64,000 nt of DNA from Glossina fuscipes (taxonomy: Eukaryota; Arthropoda; Insecta; Diptera; Glossinidae), in the NCBI RefSeq assembly GCF_014805625.2, contig NW_023998497.1:247857-311856 (forward strand), given 5' to 3'. The notes under the pieces were generated by a model. It was not told where the DNA came from. It ran no database searches and worked only from the letters and a program-made list of their open reading frames with translations. The position numbers were made by a program, and so were the translations under genes. This document shows, in pieces, positions 1 through 12,049 of the stretch. The stretch's first letter is position 1. The number at the start of each line of letters is the position of its first letter.

Positions 1-345
1 ACTATAGTGGGCCACGCCGCACCATTAAATACCCTACACTGCTTCACTGCTTGCTCATATAAGGCCTTTTCAAAATAAGGTGTTATATGGAAAGTGGTCG
101 AAAAAATGGACGCATCCGAGCCATTTCCTCAATAAATCAAATTTCATCAAAATATCTCAAAAATTTGCGACCTGTACATTGAACATAAGAAAGCAGGTGC
201 ACAAGACGAACTTTCGGAATTACTCTCTGAACTGGTTGATATAATGAAAGCGGGCTCTATCTCGAGTCCGTCTGGATGTTGCAAAACCCCTTACACCACA
301 AATGGTGAAGGCTATTATAAAATTTGATTTCTTTTAAAAATTGAC
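1..345 (+). repeat. Dispersed repeat family B, copy
   Basis: Shows the family B signature in order: ACCATTAAATACCCTACACT, CAAAATAAGGTGTTATATGG, AAGTGGTCGAAAAA, AAATTTCATCAAAATATCTC, GCGACCTGTAC, TTGAACATAAG, and a final GTCTGGATGTTGC. It is cut by the window edge. Confidence 0.7.
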
Positions 346-3300
346 TGACTGATTAATTTCATACAACAGAGGCATCTACCCAACATATGGCCATGCAATG
401 TTAAAGATCTTCTTCAGCAATTAGCGAAATATGATTTAAAAAGACTTGTCTGTCTCACATTAACAGAAATTCTCGTTAAGACAGCAAAATAAATGATTTT
501 TTTTTATATGTTTAAAGAGAATAATCTGAAATTTCTTCTACATATATATATGTGTATATACATTTCTTAATTGGCATTAAATTGTTTAACATTGAAATTA
601 AAAAGTTGATGACTTTTTGTATTTTAAGTTAAATGGATTTTTCTTTATTTGCACATGTGAAAGACAGATTACTTGCGACTTATGATAAACTCAGCTTAAT
701 AAAATACAATAACAAATTAACCGCAAATAAATGAAATTTATATCTCGAGCCGTAGCTGTAAAAAGTATTTAAATTAATAATCGATCAGGCATCTGAGTGC
801 CCATCGGATTCTTTTGATGGACAGATTATACAGGGCAGGCAAAAAGTGGACATGTATTCTGTACATAAAACGAAAATTATCTCATGTTTATCTGTGCGTA
901 TGTGTGTGTGTGTGTGTTATAGACAACATTGTAGAAAATATAAGTGTACATATGTACATGTGTGTGGGTAGGTATGTGTGAATTTCGTAAATACTTATAA
1001 AATAAAAGCTCATGAATTAATTTAGCAAAGAAACAAAATATACCATAAAAAAACATAAATGCAGAAATAATAACCGCAGCACGTCGTTATCATAAAAAAT
1101 ATACACATATGCATATATATACATATTGAATAGCAAGCAACTGTGGTATAGTAGAAATTATTGTTGAGAACTTGTCTTATATGAGATTTATACTGATATG
1201 GGTATAAAAAATTAAGTACTTATACGACGCGCATACATCCATCCATACATATATCGCATACATAAAAAACTTTTTCTATCTCTGTAGGTATTAATTTCTA
1301 TACCAATTCGTCGGAGGATGGGGGATTTTGTTGTTTTTATGGTGTACACATACGAGTTCAATGCCACTCTCGATGTTGATTTTAATATAAATTTATTTCT
1401 GTTGAATTATTCCTATTAACTTTTCCTTGTTTGCACATTGCGACGCTGGAGAAGAAGAAAAACAAGAAGAAGGAAACGACGACGGAAAAGAAGGCAATCA
1501 TGAAGAAGAACAAGAAGAAGATATTAATATATAAAGTAAACAAAGGAAAACATTACTTTATGTCGAGTCGTGAAAGCCCATTAAATACCGAAGAGAAGAA
1601 GGCCCATGGATAAGCAAATTATTAGTTACGAGTTTCGCTTCTCAGTTGGCGATGAGCCGAGCGTACTGTGAATACATGGAATTTTCGATGGGATTCGTTA
1701 GCCACTGCTGTATAAGAACAGCCATTATTAGCCCTAGCTTGACTAGGGAAGTGAAGATTCACCTTAGTTGCCTCCTGCCCATTGACTTATCGGCCTGACT
1801 AGCAAAGCTCAACTTTGATGTTCCTAATCGTTCTTCATAAGCCCTGATCAAAGTCGTTACAACTACGAACATTATAACCCGATCAGGGTCCTTTGAGAAA
1901 GTTTACTAACTGATCCCGATATCCATCGAGTACCATCGATTGCCAAGCGGTTGCTTAAAATCTTAGCCCAAATCGTTTAGTATTGAATTTTCATATTAAA
2001 TCTTATTCTTTAGTGTTTTCGTAGTTCGGCTTGTTGTCTCATTAAAGCGAGTATACTTCTATATTGTAATTGTCATCGTTCTTTATGAACTCAACTATTA
2101 GTTGTGCCCTAGAAATTATATATGGTTGAAATATTTGTAACCAATAAATTATACGATCTTTACACTAACGCATGTATTCCGCTTCTTTGGCCATCATTTA
2201 AGATATAATGATTAAATGATGACAAGATATTGTGATATCATTTTGATAAAAGCGTCCCGATCCAATCAATTTACTTTCTCAATCATATTACAGCTTGCAT
2301 GTAAATATATCCTGATATAGACTTTATTATACATATACTGAAAAACAAACTTGTAGAGCTTCCAGCTCGTTGCTCTTTCCAGCGGCCATAGATATATAGT
2401 TTCGTAAGATATTATAAGTGTTATAATTGCTCTAATTTCTCAACATCAAACCATATGTAGGCTAAATTCAATTCTTTCGTTATACCCTGCCCTATACCAC
2501 TCATGACACAAGGTATATTAAGTTTGTGCGGACGTACGCAATACCCGTAAGAGCTTAATTTAAGGCACTTTGCCAACGTTAAATGGCTAAAACTTTAAAT
2601 AGAAATTGAATACATGGCACACTACAACTAGAAGAGAAGCAAACAGGAATAATCCGATCGATGGAGAGAGCTTTTCAATTCAAATTTTGGAGATTTTTAA
2701 CGCTGGCAGTTGGTTAGATGACGGTCGTCACACCTCTCACTAGAGATTAACAATTTCAAATTGGATGTTATATCCTTTTTGCCCTGAACTTGTGAAAACC
2801 ATTTTAAATCACATATATAATTAAATGTATAATACGCATATATATCTATATATGTGCATATATTAATTTTTTTTCATACATTATTGTTTATCCTGGGAGT
2901 TAACAACCTGTAGATAGCTTATAAATAAACAAAGCACACAGTGGATAATATTCGTTTGTTAGCGCGTTGTGCGAATTTATTGCTTTAATATTTCCAACAT
3001 TAATGAGTCTCGCCAGTGCGACGCCCTATTCGCCCTTGCTTTGTCTTTGCGTGAATAAATGCTTGCAAGGATTTCACCTTAAATTGACATTTTGTTTTTT
3101 TTTTTAATACGCAGCACGAAGTGAGTGCACAAGATTTCTCACATTCATTAAAACACGCATCGAAGATTCCAATTTAACGCCAGTCGTTAATCCAATCGTT
3201 GATATCATAATTGTTTCGAATGAAAGTTGGCTTGGCTTCTTCAAGGCCATTAATTAACTTTTATCGACATAACGATACACGTATGTAAATAATTGATATT

Positions 3301-3364
3301 AATTGCAGGGAAGCCGATCATCTCATGCTATAGTTTTACGTTAAGTTAGTTTTGAAGCCAATGA
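346..3364. other. Non-coding stretch
   Basis: A/T-rich sequence with a (TG)n patch near 900, a purine-rich block at 1450-1610 and the LTR-like segment. I see no supported gene; the frame at 1431-1613 is a product of the purine repeat. Confidence 0.6.
1625..2096 (+). other. Possible solo LTR-like segment
   Basis: A stretch of higher complexity begins AGTTACGAG and ends CTCAACT, with ATT on both sides. It contains ATTAAAG near its right end. The preceding 180 bases are very purine-rich (GAAGAAGA-type), resembling a polypurine tract. AGTTA...AACT ends resemble gypsy-group LTRs, but there is no second copy or retroviral frame here. Confidence 0.2.
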
Positions 3365-3705
3365 GAAGCAATTTAAAACACTATAGCGGGATATTGCTCA
3401 TCATTCAGTGCCCTATTCTGTTTGCTTAATGCGATTAAAAGTAAGGCCTCTTAGGTAAAGGTATCAAAAGATATCGATGTACCAAATATCATCAAAATAT
3501 CTTAAAAATTTGCACACATTATGTTGAACACAAGAAAACGGACAGACGGACGGACAGACAAACATAATCACATTCAGAATCGATCGGTATAGTAAGAGAT
3601 GGCTCCATCTCAAGTTTCTTTTTGGTTGTTGCATACATCCGCACAAACTTGATATACGTTTGTACGCTTGTGCACAAGTGATATAGAGTATAAAAAGCTT
3701 TAAAA
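3365..3705 (+). repeat. Dispersed repeat family B, copy with complete 3' end
   Basis: Carries the ATCATCAAAATATCTTA and TTGAACACAAGAAA blocks, the (GACGGACA)n stretch and the 3' end TTGCATACATCCGCACAAAC followed by TTGATA and GAGTATAAAAA. The last part is nearly identical to the copy at 50.7-51.0 kb. Confidence 0.75.
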
Positions 3706-3849
3706 AGCCTTGAAGAAGTTCTTATCTAATCTTGTTTTAATTTTAAGAATAGTCTAGAATAGATTTTAAGGCTAGTCGAAGTGAACGCGTGAATTCTCCT
3801 CGACATTCTTTATTAAATACTTCACTCTTATATTTTTTACTTTTTTTAT

Positions 3850-4016
3850 ACCTGTCCCTTAAACGTGCGTCGGGGAGAACGAAAGGACGAATGTGGAAAA
3901 GGTGGAGTGAATCATATGCCCATAAGTCATTAAAGTACAACCTGCAGCACTGGCAATTGAATCTATGTACGCCAACTTAAGAGTCGCGCTGTTTATCTAC
4001 TAGGCTATGCGGCAGT
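3850..4016 (-). repeat. Second tRNA-derived SINE-like element
   Basis: Read on the minus strand, TAGCCTAGTAG (4007-3997) matches an A box and AGATTCAATTGCC (3964-3952) matches a B box at tRNA spacing. They are followed by a C/T-rich tail region toward 3850. It appears to be the same kind of module as at 11.6 kb but is more diverged. Confidence 0.4.
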
Positions 4017-4654
4017 CCAAACCAATTAGAGCCAATGTTTAACCTTTGAAAGAAGAAGAAAAGCTATCTTATAAATATCTCAGCGATTCAAATAAGTGTT
4101 GAGAAAGCTATCTACAATTATCTAGGAAGTGAAAAGATTTTGTACCTGCAGCCAATTCTATTACTGAGATTAACAGATGAAAATAGCGCCAATAACAAAA
4201 TATGCGCAACATAGCTTCGCTGTGTATGTTTTTCTTAAAGAAGTAAGAAAAATATCTTCCTTGATATTCACGCTCTACGGAACCGATGCGTTATCCTTGC
4301 TGCCGCATAGCGGAGAACATAAAAGTTGCGACCACCAAGCAAGTACTCGAGGGTTTCAGCCAAACCACAAAAATTCCAACCATAAAAAAACTAAGAAAAT
4401 AGCTTTCAAACAAGTGTCTTGGACTTCACCATTTTCCCATACTCGGTTTATACTAACATAACAAACTTCAAACATTCGGTAAAAACAATTCCGAAAAACA
4501 GAATTTGAATTTGTTTGGCGTTTGCCCTAAGCTTTGTTAAGATGGTTGGTACGCGCCTTTGCTAGTTCGGCTCTAATTTATATTCACATCACTGAATATA
4601 TTGGAACTCCATTCTGCCTTTCATAGCAATTTTTATATCCCACATCACTTCCGG

Positions 4655-5000
4655 TACAGGTGTATATTGAGTGTATACGGGCGTATGCTGAGCCCAAAAG
4701 GGCTTATGTTGGACGCATCTTTTAGCATTATTCTTTGAAAGGATCTAAGCTTGTCTTGCTGTCCGTCTTGTTTTCTTGTGAGCTACCTATAGGACATGAT
4801 TTTTGGAATATTTTAATGATATTTAGTAAAGTGAGATTCTTTATGACCGAAGGACGGATACGAAGACTTTTTCGATCCCTTCCTATATAAAGCGTTATTT
4901 TCAAAAGTCTTTATATGAATAACTATATTAAACAAAGCTGTTGTATTTAAGGGTTCGCCACGCTCTACTAAAGCGTTTTCACTTGTTGACTTTGAGAAAT
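4655..5000 (-). repeat. Dispersed repeat family B, diverged copy
   Basis: Reverse orientation: CTGTCCGTCTTG, then TTTTCTTGTG, ATTTTAATGATATTTAGT, CTTCCTATATAAAGCGTTAT and CTTTATATGAA. Confidence 0.5.
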
Positions 5001-5768
5001 TCGGAACCAGTAGACTTGCTACGAAAAAACAAATTATTGACTCGAAGTTTCCCGCTTCTGAGTTAAAAATTAATTTATTCGTATGCTTTTTATGGAATCA
5101 AAGGTGTACTCTATATTCTGCTTCTAAAGGTCTTGCATAAGAAGAAATTTCAAGCAAAGCAGTTTTCCTAACTACACCTCTTTCTTCACATTGAAGCATA
5201 AGTAATATGGCGTCTATCACCAAATTTATCGGACAAGGTCTGTCACGGTAGTAGTTTCAATTGTTCTCTTATTTAGCACGTAGTCACTAAATGTTTATTG
5301 GGTCAAGCGAATTTTCAGCTTTGGCATTTTCAATCTTCTTGAGAATGTAAGTCCTTTTGTTTTTTTATTCTAGAGCGTTTATGGTGCAATGTATTAGAAG
5401 TTTGCTAAAATTTTGATCAGCGAGTTCTCCACATAAAAATGATAAATAAATGGGAAATACCAGTGTACATAGCGGTTCAATTCTATGGTTTTGACCTTGC
5501 TCTACATAAAGTACAAAGTTTTCCATTTAACATTATTGATTTATGGATTCAGCCTACCCTGACGCTAACCATAGATCGCTCAATATTCTTCTTCTTCCAA
5601 ATTCATTACTTTCGTTGTTCGTTTGAAGAAATCTGCTGTCGAAGATCGCAAAGAACACTTACAGAAGCTTTTGGTTATGCTTCTCCATCATACCCCAATT
5701 GTCGGTTTTGGGTTCAACGGTGTGAAAGCGGCGACACGAATTGACTGACAATGCCACTTTTTCGCCAC

Positions 5769-6042
5769 TGTAAGAGTTGTCCAAGATACATTGTTGCAGC
5801 TTAAAAGAGAAGTTCTGCCAAAGCCCGCCCACTTACCAGACATGGCGCCTCTGATTACCACTTACTCAGATCGGTGCAGCATGGCTTGGCTGGCACGCTG
5901 GTCCGCAAATTTGAACTAGTGCGAAAATGGATAGGTGGGTGGATCGCTGTCAAATCAATATACGTTCTTTCGGCATGATATCGCAATGTTGCCAAAAATA
6001 TTGTAAAATGTTCTCGGAAACGGTGGAAACTATTTTGAATAA
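5769..6042 (+). pseudogene. mariner transposase relic, C-terminal third
   Basis: The plus strand encodes VVQDTLLQLKREVLP, then MAP, a one-base shift, DYHLLRSVQHGLAG, KFELVRKWIGGWIAVK, a second frame change, FRHDIAMLP, a stop, and a GNYFE-type C-terminus followed by TAA. DYHL is the catalytic-triad block of mariner transposases (the PSDYHLF signature), and the EVRKWID...GNYFE end is typical. Two frameshifts and an internal stop make it inactive. The element probably extends left into 5600-5770, but I could not find a left terminal repeat. Confidence 0.75.
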
Positions 6043-6289
6043 TATATATTGTGGAAATTTTCCACAATAAATGCCTTTTCCATGTCCAAAAGTGATCAAA
6101 ATTTTTGCAATCACCTAATATATCAAATTTGTGTATGCAAGACCCAGAAGGGCTCGAGGTACACCCATCTTTCATTATACGAAACGCTTTAGAATCACTT
6201 TCGGGCTCAGTTTAAACTTCTCTATCCCCCTGTCTCTGGTATTTTGTTGGAATTTATTGCAACAACGTGTTTTCGCTCAACGACTAACG

Positions 6290-6415
6290 TTTTTGAAAAT
6301 TCGGTTCGAAGGGTGGGACCACACATTTGATCACTTCCCATATAAATATTCATTTTGAAAAGCCCTATGAATGCTGGTAGGGTGGTGTAGGGTATTTAAC
6401 AGTACGCTCTGATTC
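6290..6415 (-). repeat. Dispersed repeat family B, 5' part
   Basis: Reverse orientation of the family's start: GATCACTTCCCATATAAA, TTTTGAAAAGCC and GGGTGGTGTAGGGTATTTAA. Confidence 0.5.
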
Positions 6416-7678
6416 CCCTTTTCCTTGTTTGAGGTTGCACAATCTAATGTTGCCGATTAGGAATAATATGTACTTCGCAGAGAAGAAACAAGAAATTCAA
6501 CAAAGTCTATGAAAGTTCGTCTATTCGAAGAATCGACTATTAATTCCATCAAATTTTTGGTCAAATCTTTAGGATAATAAACAAATTGGTTTCTAAGCGA
6601 TTTCGAAAACTTTTTAATATATTCGCTTGAAACAATTGACCATTTGTAGTCTTATGTCCGCAAATTTAATGAGGTCTCCATTACACACAAACACACAAAA
6701 TGATAAGCGCACTAGTAGTAGACCCAAAAGAAAAAAAAAAAAATTGATATGTACATATTTTTATTGAAAATAGGCCAACAATTTTTTTTCTTTTTATATT
6801 TGTTCTTTTTTGACTCTTATGTTATTTGTATATAGGAAATGAAGCCAACGTGTGTGCGTTTATTTCTTTTTATTTTTTTATTTTTTTTGTTTTTTCTTCT
6901 CGGTACATAAACAAACTGTTTACGTCAATACAAATATACATAAATATTGGAAACAAAAATTTTCATAATTTTTTCATTTTTAATTAATTTTATGCAAATG
7001 TTGAACAATAAAATAAATAAATAAATAAAGAATAAATAAATAAAAAATTTGGCAAAAAAGAAAGGAAGACAGAGAGATCAAAAGCAATAAGAAAATAAAA
7101 AGGGTAAATAGGAAATAATAAAAAGAAAAAAGTATTTTTCGTTGCTTAATAGCAAAAAAAAAAAAAAACACAAAAACAAAAAACACAACTAAGGAAAACA
7201 GCTGATGACGAACACCACACACGAAATTGCATCTAATGGTTATTTCAATGTATGTGTACGCTTAGTATAGATATAAATATGCAGGAAAATCGTTAATGCC
7301 TGAACTATGTAGTACAAGTAGAAGCAGTTGTTGGAGAGGGAACTGGGAGGTGGAAGGCATTTGGACTTTTTCCTTACGAAATTGTTTATAACTAACTGCC
7401 TTGGCATGCATGCCAATTATATGCAATTACATGATGGTTAAGAATTTTTGTAAAAGACAAGGTAACTAAACGGTAAGAGAAGTCGTATAATGAACAATAT
7501 AACACATGATTAAACAATTGCTGGTGAAAAAAAAACAAGAAAAAAGAAACAACTTAAACTCTCTTCTTTTTTTTTTCCTCCTTTTCCTACGACTGTATGC
7601 GCGAAGAGTTGTATAATGAAAGTAAAATTATATACCAAGGTTGTAAAAATTTATTGTTGTTGTTATTATTGTTACTAA

Positions 7679-7680
<2 letters not shown>

Positions 7681-7719
<39 letters not shown>
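7681..7719. repeat. (TA)n microsatellite
   Basis: About 19 uninterrupted TA units. Confidence 0.95.
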
Positions 7720-7722
<3 letters not shown>

Positions 7723-8419
7723 TGTTACACAATATATTAGGGTATATAAAAACTTTTCTATTTAAATTATTTAATTAAGATTTAATATTTAATTGAATTA
7801 CTTTAAACATTTGTAACTTTCTTTCGCTTTTCACGTTTTCTCTTTTCAAATCAACCAAAACAAATAATCAAAGTTTGCTGTGTTGTTTGTTGCTGCTGCG
7901 ATTGTTGAGCAAGAAAAATGCAGAGAGCGCGAGAGAGAGAATGGGAAATTTCTCACTATCAAGCACACACATATAGTATAATGTTTTTCTTTTTTATTTA
8001 TTTATTTTTTTTTTGTTATTTATTTATTTTTGTTTTTTTTTTTCCTTTTTTTGGATCACGAATTCACAAAAAAAACAACAACAACAACAAGAAAATAAAT
8101 ACTGGTGATTAGCTATCGATATGACAACGGGATAGCAAACACGGAAGCAATGTAACCATGTTCTGGCACAGGGTCGGTCAACAGATTGCAGAAAACGGAA
8201 CGATGGTGGTCAAACCGAAGCACTCTGCGTGTAATTGCACATTTACCGAGATGTGTATGTTAACACCGTCACCATCACCAACACACTAACATAGTTGTAG
8301 AATGTAATCAAATTGATGATAGAACATTACTGCCAGAGCGAGCAGCCGCGCGATGCAGAGGCAGTAAGTAGAGTCAAGCATAAAAACACAAAAGAAGAGA
8401 TAACCACCCCAACAAAAAC

Positions 8420-8475
8420 GACGATGATGATGATGATGACGACGACGACGACGACGACGACGACAACGACAACGG
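8420..8475. repeat. (ATG)n-(ACG)n-(ACA)n compound trinucleotide repeat
   Basis: Five or six ATG units pass into about ten ACG units and then ACAACG units. Open frames through it (poly-Met/Thr or poly-Val) are artefacts of the repeat. Confidence 0.9.
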
Positions 8476-8650
8476 CTACGATGAAAATGCAACGCAACGT
8501 CGATGACAACGATAAATATTATAAAGATGTTGTTGCTTTTGTTTTTTACTCTTTAAACACACACACACACATACACACTTCGTCAAACAAGTTAAATTAA
8601 TTTTCCTAAGTTGTTTTTGTTTCACGTTAATTTTGCGTTTTTGTTTTGCT

Positions 8651-8654
<4 letters not shown>

Positions 8655-8689
<35 letters not shown>

Positions 8690-8690
8690 G
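8655..8690. repeat. (TTA)n microsatellite
   Basis: About twelve uninterrupted TTA units. Confidence 0.9.
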
Positions 8691-9114
8691 ATTACATTTA
8701 ATTTCTTTTCTAAGCTTTAATAGCAGCAGAGATGGCGATAATGTCTTTTTTGCTCTTTATTCCTTCTACACTTTGTCGTTATTAAATTTATGCTTTTAAA
8801 TATATATATTTTGGACATAATTTTGTTTTTTCTTTTTTTTTTTTCTATTTTTGTTTTTCTATTCTTTTAAGTTGGACCGTTAATCGTTCTAAGAACGTAA
8901 TGCAGAATATGTACATAACGCCACTATGTGTGCTTGGCAAGAAGGAAAGAAAAACAAAAAGTCTTTGTATCTGGTTAAATAAATGGTCTTTCGCCTATTG
9001 AGCTCAGAGACGTCTTGCTGTGTATGGCAAACTGGTTGATGTGAAACTGTTCGTAAAAGATAGAGATCACGTATAAAAATGCATGCACAAATACGTTAGC
9101 CGTATTTGCATGCT

Positions 9115-9140
9115 AACAACAACAACAACAACAACAACAG
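9115..9140. repeat. (CAA)n microsatellite
   Basis: Eight CAA units ending in CAG. Confidence 0.9.
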
Positions 9141-9523
9141 CATTCACTGCAATATATAAACGTCACAATGCTATCTTATGAATGTATATACGTATATATA
9201 TATATATATATATGAATATATGTATAAAATTGTTAAAATTCTCTTTCGCTACATCTCTTTCTTTTTCTCTCTTTATTTGCATTTCTCACATATGTATTAT
9301 ATACACCGAGTGGCAAAAAATACCACTGCTTTTTCAAAAAAGAAAAAAGAAGTGAGAACGCGTACATATGATGTCTGGTTTCTTTTTGTTTTCTTTTTTT
9401 TTTATTTCGATGGAATTAAAATAACAAAGCAAAAGTTAAAGGATGAAAATAAAAAGCAAAGTTTCCGATGAAATACTAAAATTACTCATCAAGCAAAAAA
9501 ACGTTTTATTCATTTTGGAGCAG

Positions 9524-9646
9524 GTGTGTCCAGCCTGAATGCCATGCTTTACCGCGAACTTGACTATTTTTCGGAAAAGGACGAGAAGCAAGCAATGATC
9601 AACTCTCTATTAAGCATATGGGAGGTCCTACGTTCGCAATTAAAAG
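9524..9646 (+). CDS. Orphan coding exon of an unidentified gene
   Basis: A 123-nt open segment lies between a good acceptor (TTTTGGAGCAG) and a donor (AAAAG|GTAAAA). Its frame (phase 1 in, phase 1 out) encodes VSSLNAMLYRELDYFSEK, then DEKQAMINSLLSIWEVLRSQ and LK. The helical, charge-balanced peptide and mixed third positions contrast strongly with the A/T-rich surroundings. I do not recognise the protein, and no other exon with comparable support was found within 20 kb either side, so this would be an internal exon of a gene with very long introns, or an isolated relic. The plus strand is clear from the splice sites. Confidence 0.5.
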
Positions 9647-9894
9647 GTAAAAGAAACGGATATAAACTGATCTTTTGGGAGAAGCGTCACAGTATAAGTG
9701 TTAGAGACCTGTGAAAATCATTAATATCTAGCAGAATTGTAGCAACCACGTGGGCATGTCACTTGATGGAAGCAATTAAAAGAAATAATTTTTTCTTATG
9801 GGCTGCTATACGCGCATTTCTGTATAGACGGTGACGATTATAAGGCTATTAAAACTTAACCTGTAGTTATTAATTAATAGTTTACTTGCCAATT

Positions 9895-10080
9895 TTCACC
9901 TTTTTAGGGTAAATGGATTATAGGATGAATCCTTCGCCCATTTGTGTCCGGCAGATGGACGCGTAGATGAAATAACAGACCGATAATATATATATATCTT
10001 ATATATATCTTAAACAGCTTCTAACTCGTGCTTCTGGAGGTTATCAACAGAGAAGATACACAATGCGCTGTAGAATTGCA
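9895..10080 (+). repeat. Dispersed repeat family A, diverged copy
   Basis: GGCAGATGGACGCGTAGATG, AAATAACAGACCGATAATA, a (TA)n run and GCTTCTAACTCGTGCTTCTG are related to the copy at 12.9-13.1 kb. Confidence 0.4.
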
Positions 10081-10114
10081 CACTATACGGTTTAGTTTAC
10101 AAACAGTATAGCCT

Positions 10115-10345
10115 GTCATGGGCCCTTCAAACAAAAGTCGAAAGAGCCATTCTATAGCGATCCAAAGCATTTTTAAAATCGTCTGTCATTGGGTCGAAGT
10201 ACCGCTCATCAAAATATATCAAAAATTGCAACCTGTAGAATGAACACAGGCATATATGACGAGCAGACGGACGGACAGACTTAAATCGATTGGTCTATGC
10301 CGAGTTCTTTGGATGTTACATAAATACACGCAACTTCAGTCGGTA
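10115..10345 (+). repeat. Dispersed repeat family B, copy
   Basis: Includes ATCAAAATATATCAAAAATT, GCAACCTGTAGAATGAACAC and GACGGACGGACAGAC, followed by TTGGATGTTACATAAA. Confidence 0.6.
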
Positions 10346-10418
10346 TGCGATCGATTGGGAGAACAAAAGTGGGGTCTAACTCAAGTCTTTAATGATATGA
10401 AAATCCTGCGATGTTTGA

Positions 10419-10617
10419 CCCTTTGCACTCGAAGTTTTTTTTAATTCGTATTTCAATCCGCGAGCCGCGACCGTCATTTGTCACCACCAACAGCGAAACA
10501 CCCGAATACTAGTTTTTGCGATTTGTTTTTGCTTTTATGTTAAGAACTGTAAATTATTGTTGTATAGTTTGAAGACCAATTTTAAATGGCTCCACTCCGG
10601 AGTCCTCGAGTGCAAAG
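10419..10617. mobile_element. Short MITE with piggyBac-like ends
   Basis: The left end CCCTTTGCACTCGA and the right end TCGAGTGCAAAG are inverted repeats 200 bases apart. CCCTTTG next to a TTAA-like site (TTGA left, CTAA right) resembles piggyBac-family termini. The interior has no coding potential. The TTAA duplication is degenerate, so the family assignment is tentative. Confidence 0.45.
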
Positions 10618-11329
10618 CAAAGCTAATGGAGAAGAACTTTGAATTCAAAGCGTAAGGAATACAAGAAAAAAGGTAAGAAATATCTCTCCGAATTTTTACG
10701 AACTACTTATATAATACTTTGGATTCAAAAATGTACTATCTACCATTTATAGGTGAAGAGATCAAGCTTGAAAACGGTCAATATTCAACGAGAAACTCGC
10801 TAATTTGTAATGAGAATGGAACGTCTAAATATTGTCGCCAATAGCTAGAAACAAGTATTGCTCTTCGTTTAAAACTGAATGAAACGATGATTACCTTCTT
10901 TGCAAGAAAAAAAAAAATGTAATGACTTTTATATATTATATACTCTGACATTGCAACTGTCCAAGTCAAAAACATATTTCTTATCTTATTTAACATTCAG
11001 ATGTTCTTCATATTCCAAGTTATTGCTATGAAAGTCAAAGTTGCAAAGGCTTGAAGCAGAAAATTGAAACTTGGAACTTATGTTTTTCTAATTTAACTCA
11101 CAGACCCGATTGAAGGGCCAAGCTTCTTATAGTAGAAATTGTAAGGAATTTCTATTAAAAGATAAATTGAAATGCAAACATTTCAACGAACATATGTTTT
11201 AGTTTTTTTATCGAATTCGCTTAACAGTCGATAGGCACTCATAAAAATTAGGGAATGCGCAATGAAAATGCAAGTTTTTAAATGAAGATTTCGTGAACCT
11301 ATACAAAGCCTTATTCAATTTTTTCCAAT

Positions 11330-11545
11330 GTAAATACCCTACACTATCGTAGAGTTATCCATATATAGATTTTTCAAAATAAGCCGTTATATCGAAAGTG
11401 ATTGAAAAAGTGGTCCAGGTTCTTCCTAGGGTGATGTATCATCTTTAATCAAAATATCTTAGAAAAATTGCATAAATTATAAGAACAAATTGGAATTAAT
11501 AACGGAACTAAATTGACACCTAAAGACCTAAAAACCCCATATTAC
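11330..11545 (+). repeat. Dispersed repeat family B, copy
   Basis: Starts AATACCCTACACT, then CAAAATAAGCCGTTATAT, AAGTGATTGAAAAAGTGGTC and TAATCAAAATATCTTAG. The GACGGACA block is absent. Confidence 0.6.
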
Positions 11546-11583
11546 ACTTAGAAGACAATTTCCTCTACAGATTTTCATTTCAT

Positions 11584-11790
11584 GCCTCATAGCCGAGTGG
11601 ATATGCGTTAGCGGCTACCGACCTGCATTCGCAGAATCAAATCCCTTGCACATTTTGACCACACCTCGTCGACACTATGCTGAGTGCTTAGTCCTTAATC
11701 ACATAGTACTTATCGACAGAGGACACTAGGCCTCGCCTCTTTCCCCGCCTCCTAATCTCGTTTCCCACTTCTGGCTTACTGTGTTATACA
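11584..11790 (+). repeat. tRNA-derived SINE-like element
   Basis: A pol III A box (TAGCCGAGTGG, 11590-11600) and B box-like AGAATCAAATCCC (11633-11645) are spaced as in a tRNA gene. They are followed by a non-tRNA C/T-rich body (to about 11790). The tRNA part is too degenerate for a functional tRNA, so a tRNA-Ser or Leu-derived SINE is the best reading. Confidence 0.5.
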
Positions 11791-12049
11791 CAAAAATCAT
11801 TGCTCACAGTAAAAACTAAACAAGTAAAACAATTATATTCGGTTGTGCGGTAGAGTGTTCAATAAATCAATAGCCTTACATGCTAGCGCTTTAGGATTTT
11901 AATCATCAAAGCTTTTTTCTTTGGCTAAAAAATCAACAATGATAATAATAATGTATTCGTTTGTGACCGAGTTTATTATACCCATCGCCGTTAGCCTATA
12001 TTTTAGAGGGAGCGTGCAACTGTTCGCTGTTTTTGTTACATAGGTGTCA

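Larger units (their letters stand above)
6420..9520. other. Microsatellite-dense non-coding stretch
   Basis: Poly(T), AAAT, TA, ATG/ACG, TTA and CAA repeats follow closely, with no credible exon. It lies upstream of the orphan exon at 9524 and would be intron or intergenic. Confidence 0.65.

Noticed and set aside
4177..4461. 94-codon plus-strand frame
   Set aside because: Unconvincing composition, no splice context, next to SINE and family B fragments.
5351..5377. Mini-intron GTAAGT...TTCTAG
   Set aside because: It is under 30 bases long with no coding sequence on either side.
8313..8600. 95-codon frame with poly-Met/poly-Thr
   Set aside because: It is the ATG/ACG trinucleotide repeat read as protein, with no splice or initiation context.
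11584..11660. Functional tRNA gene
   Set aside because: A and B boxes are present but acceptor and anticodon stems do not pair properly, so I treated it as a SINE head.
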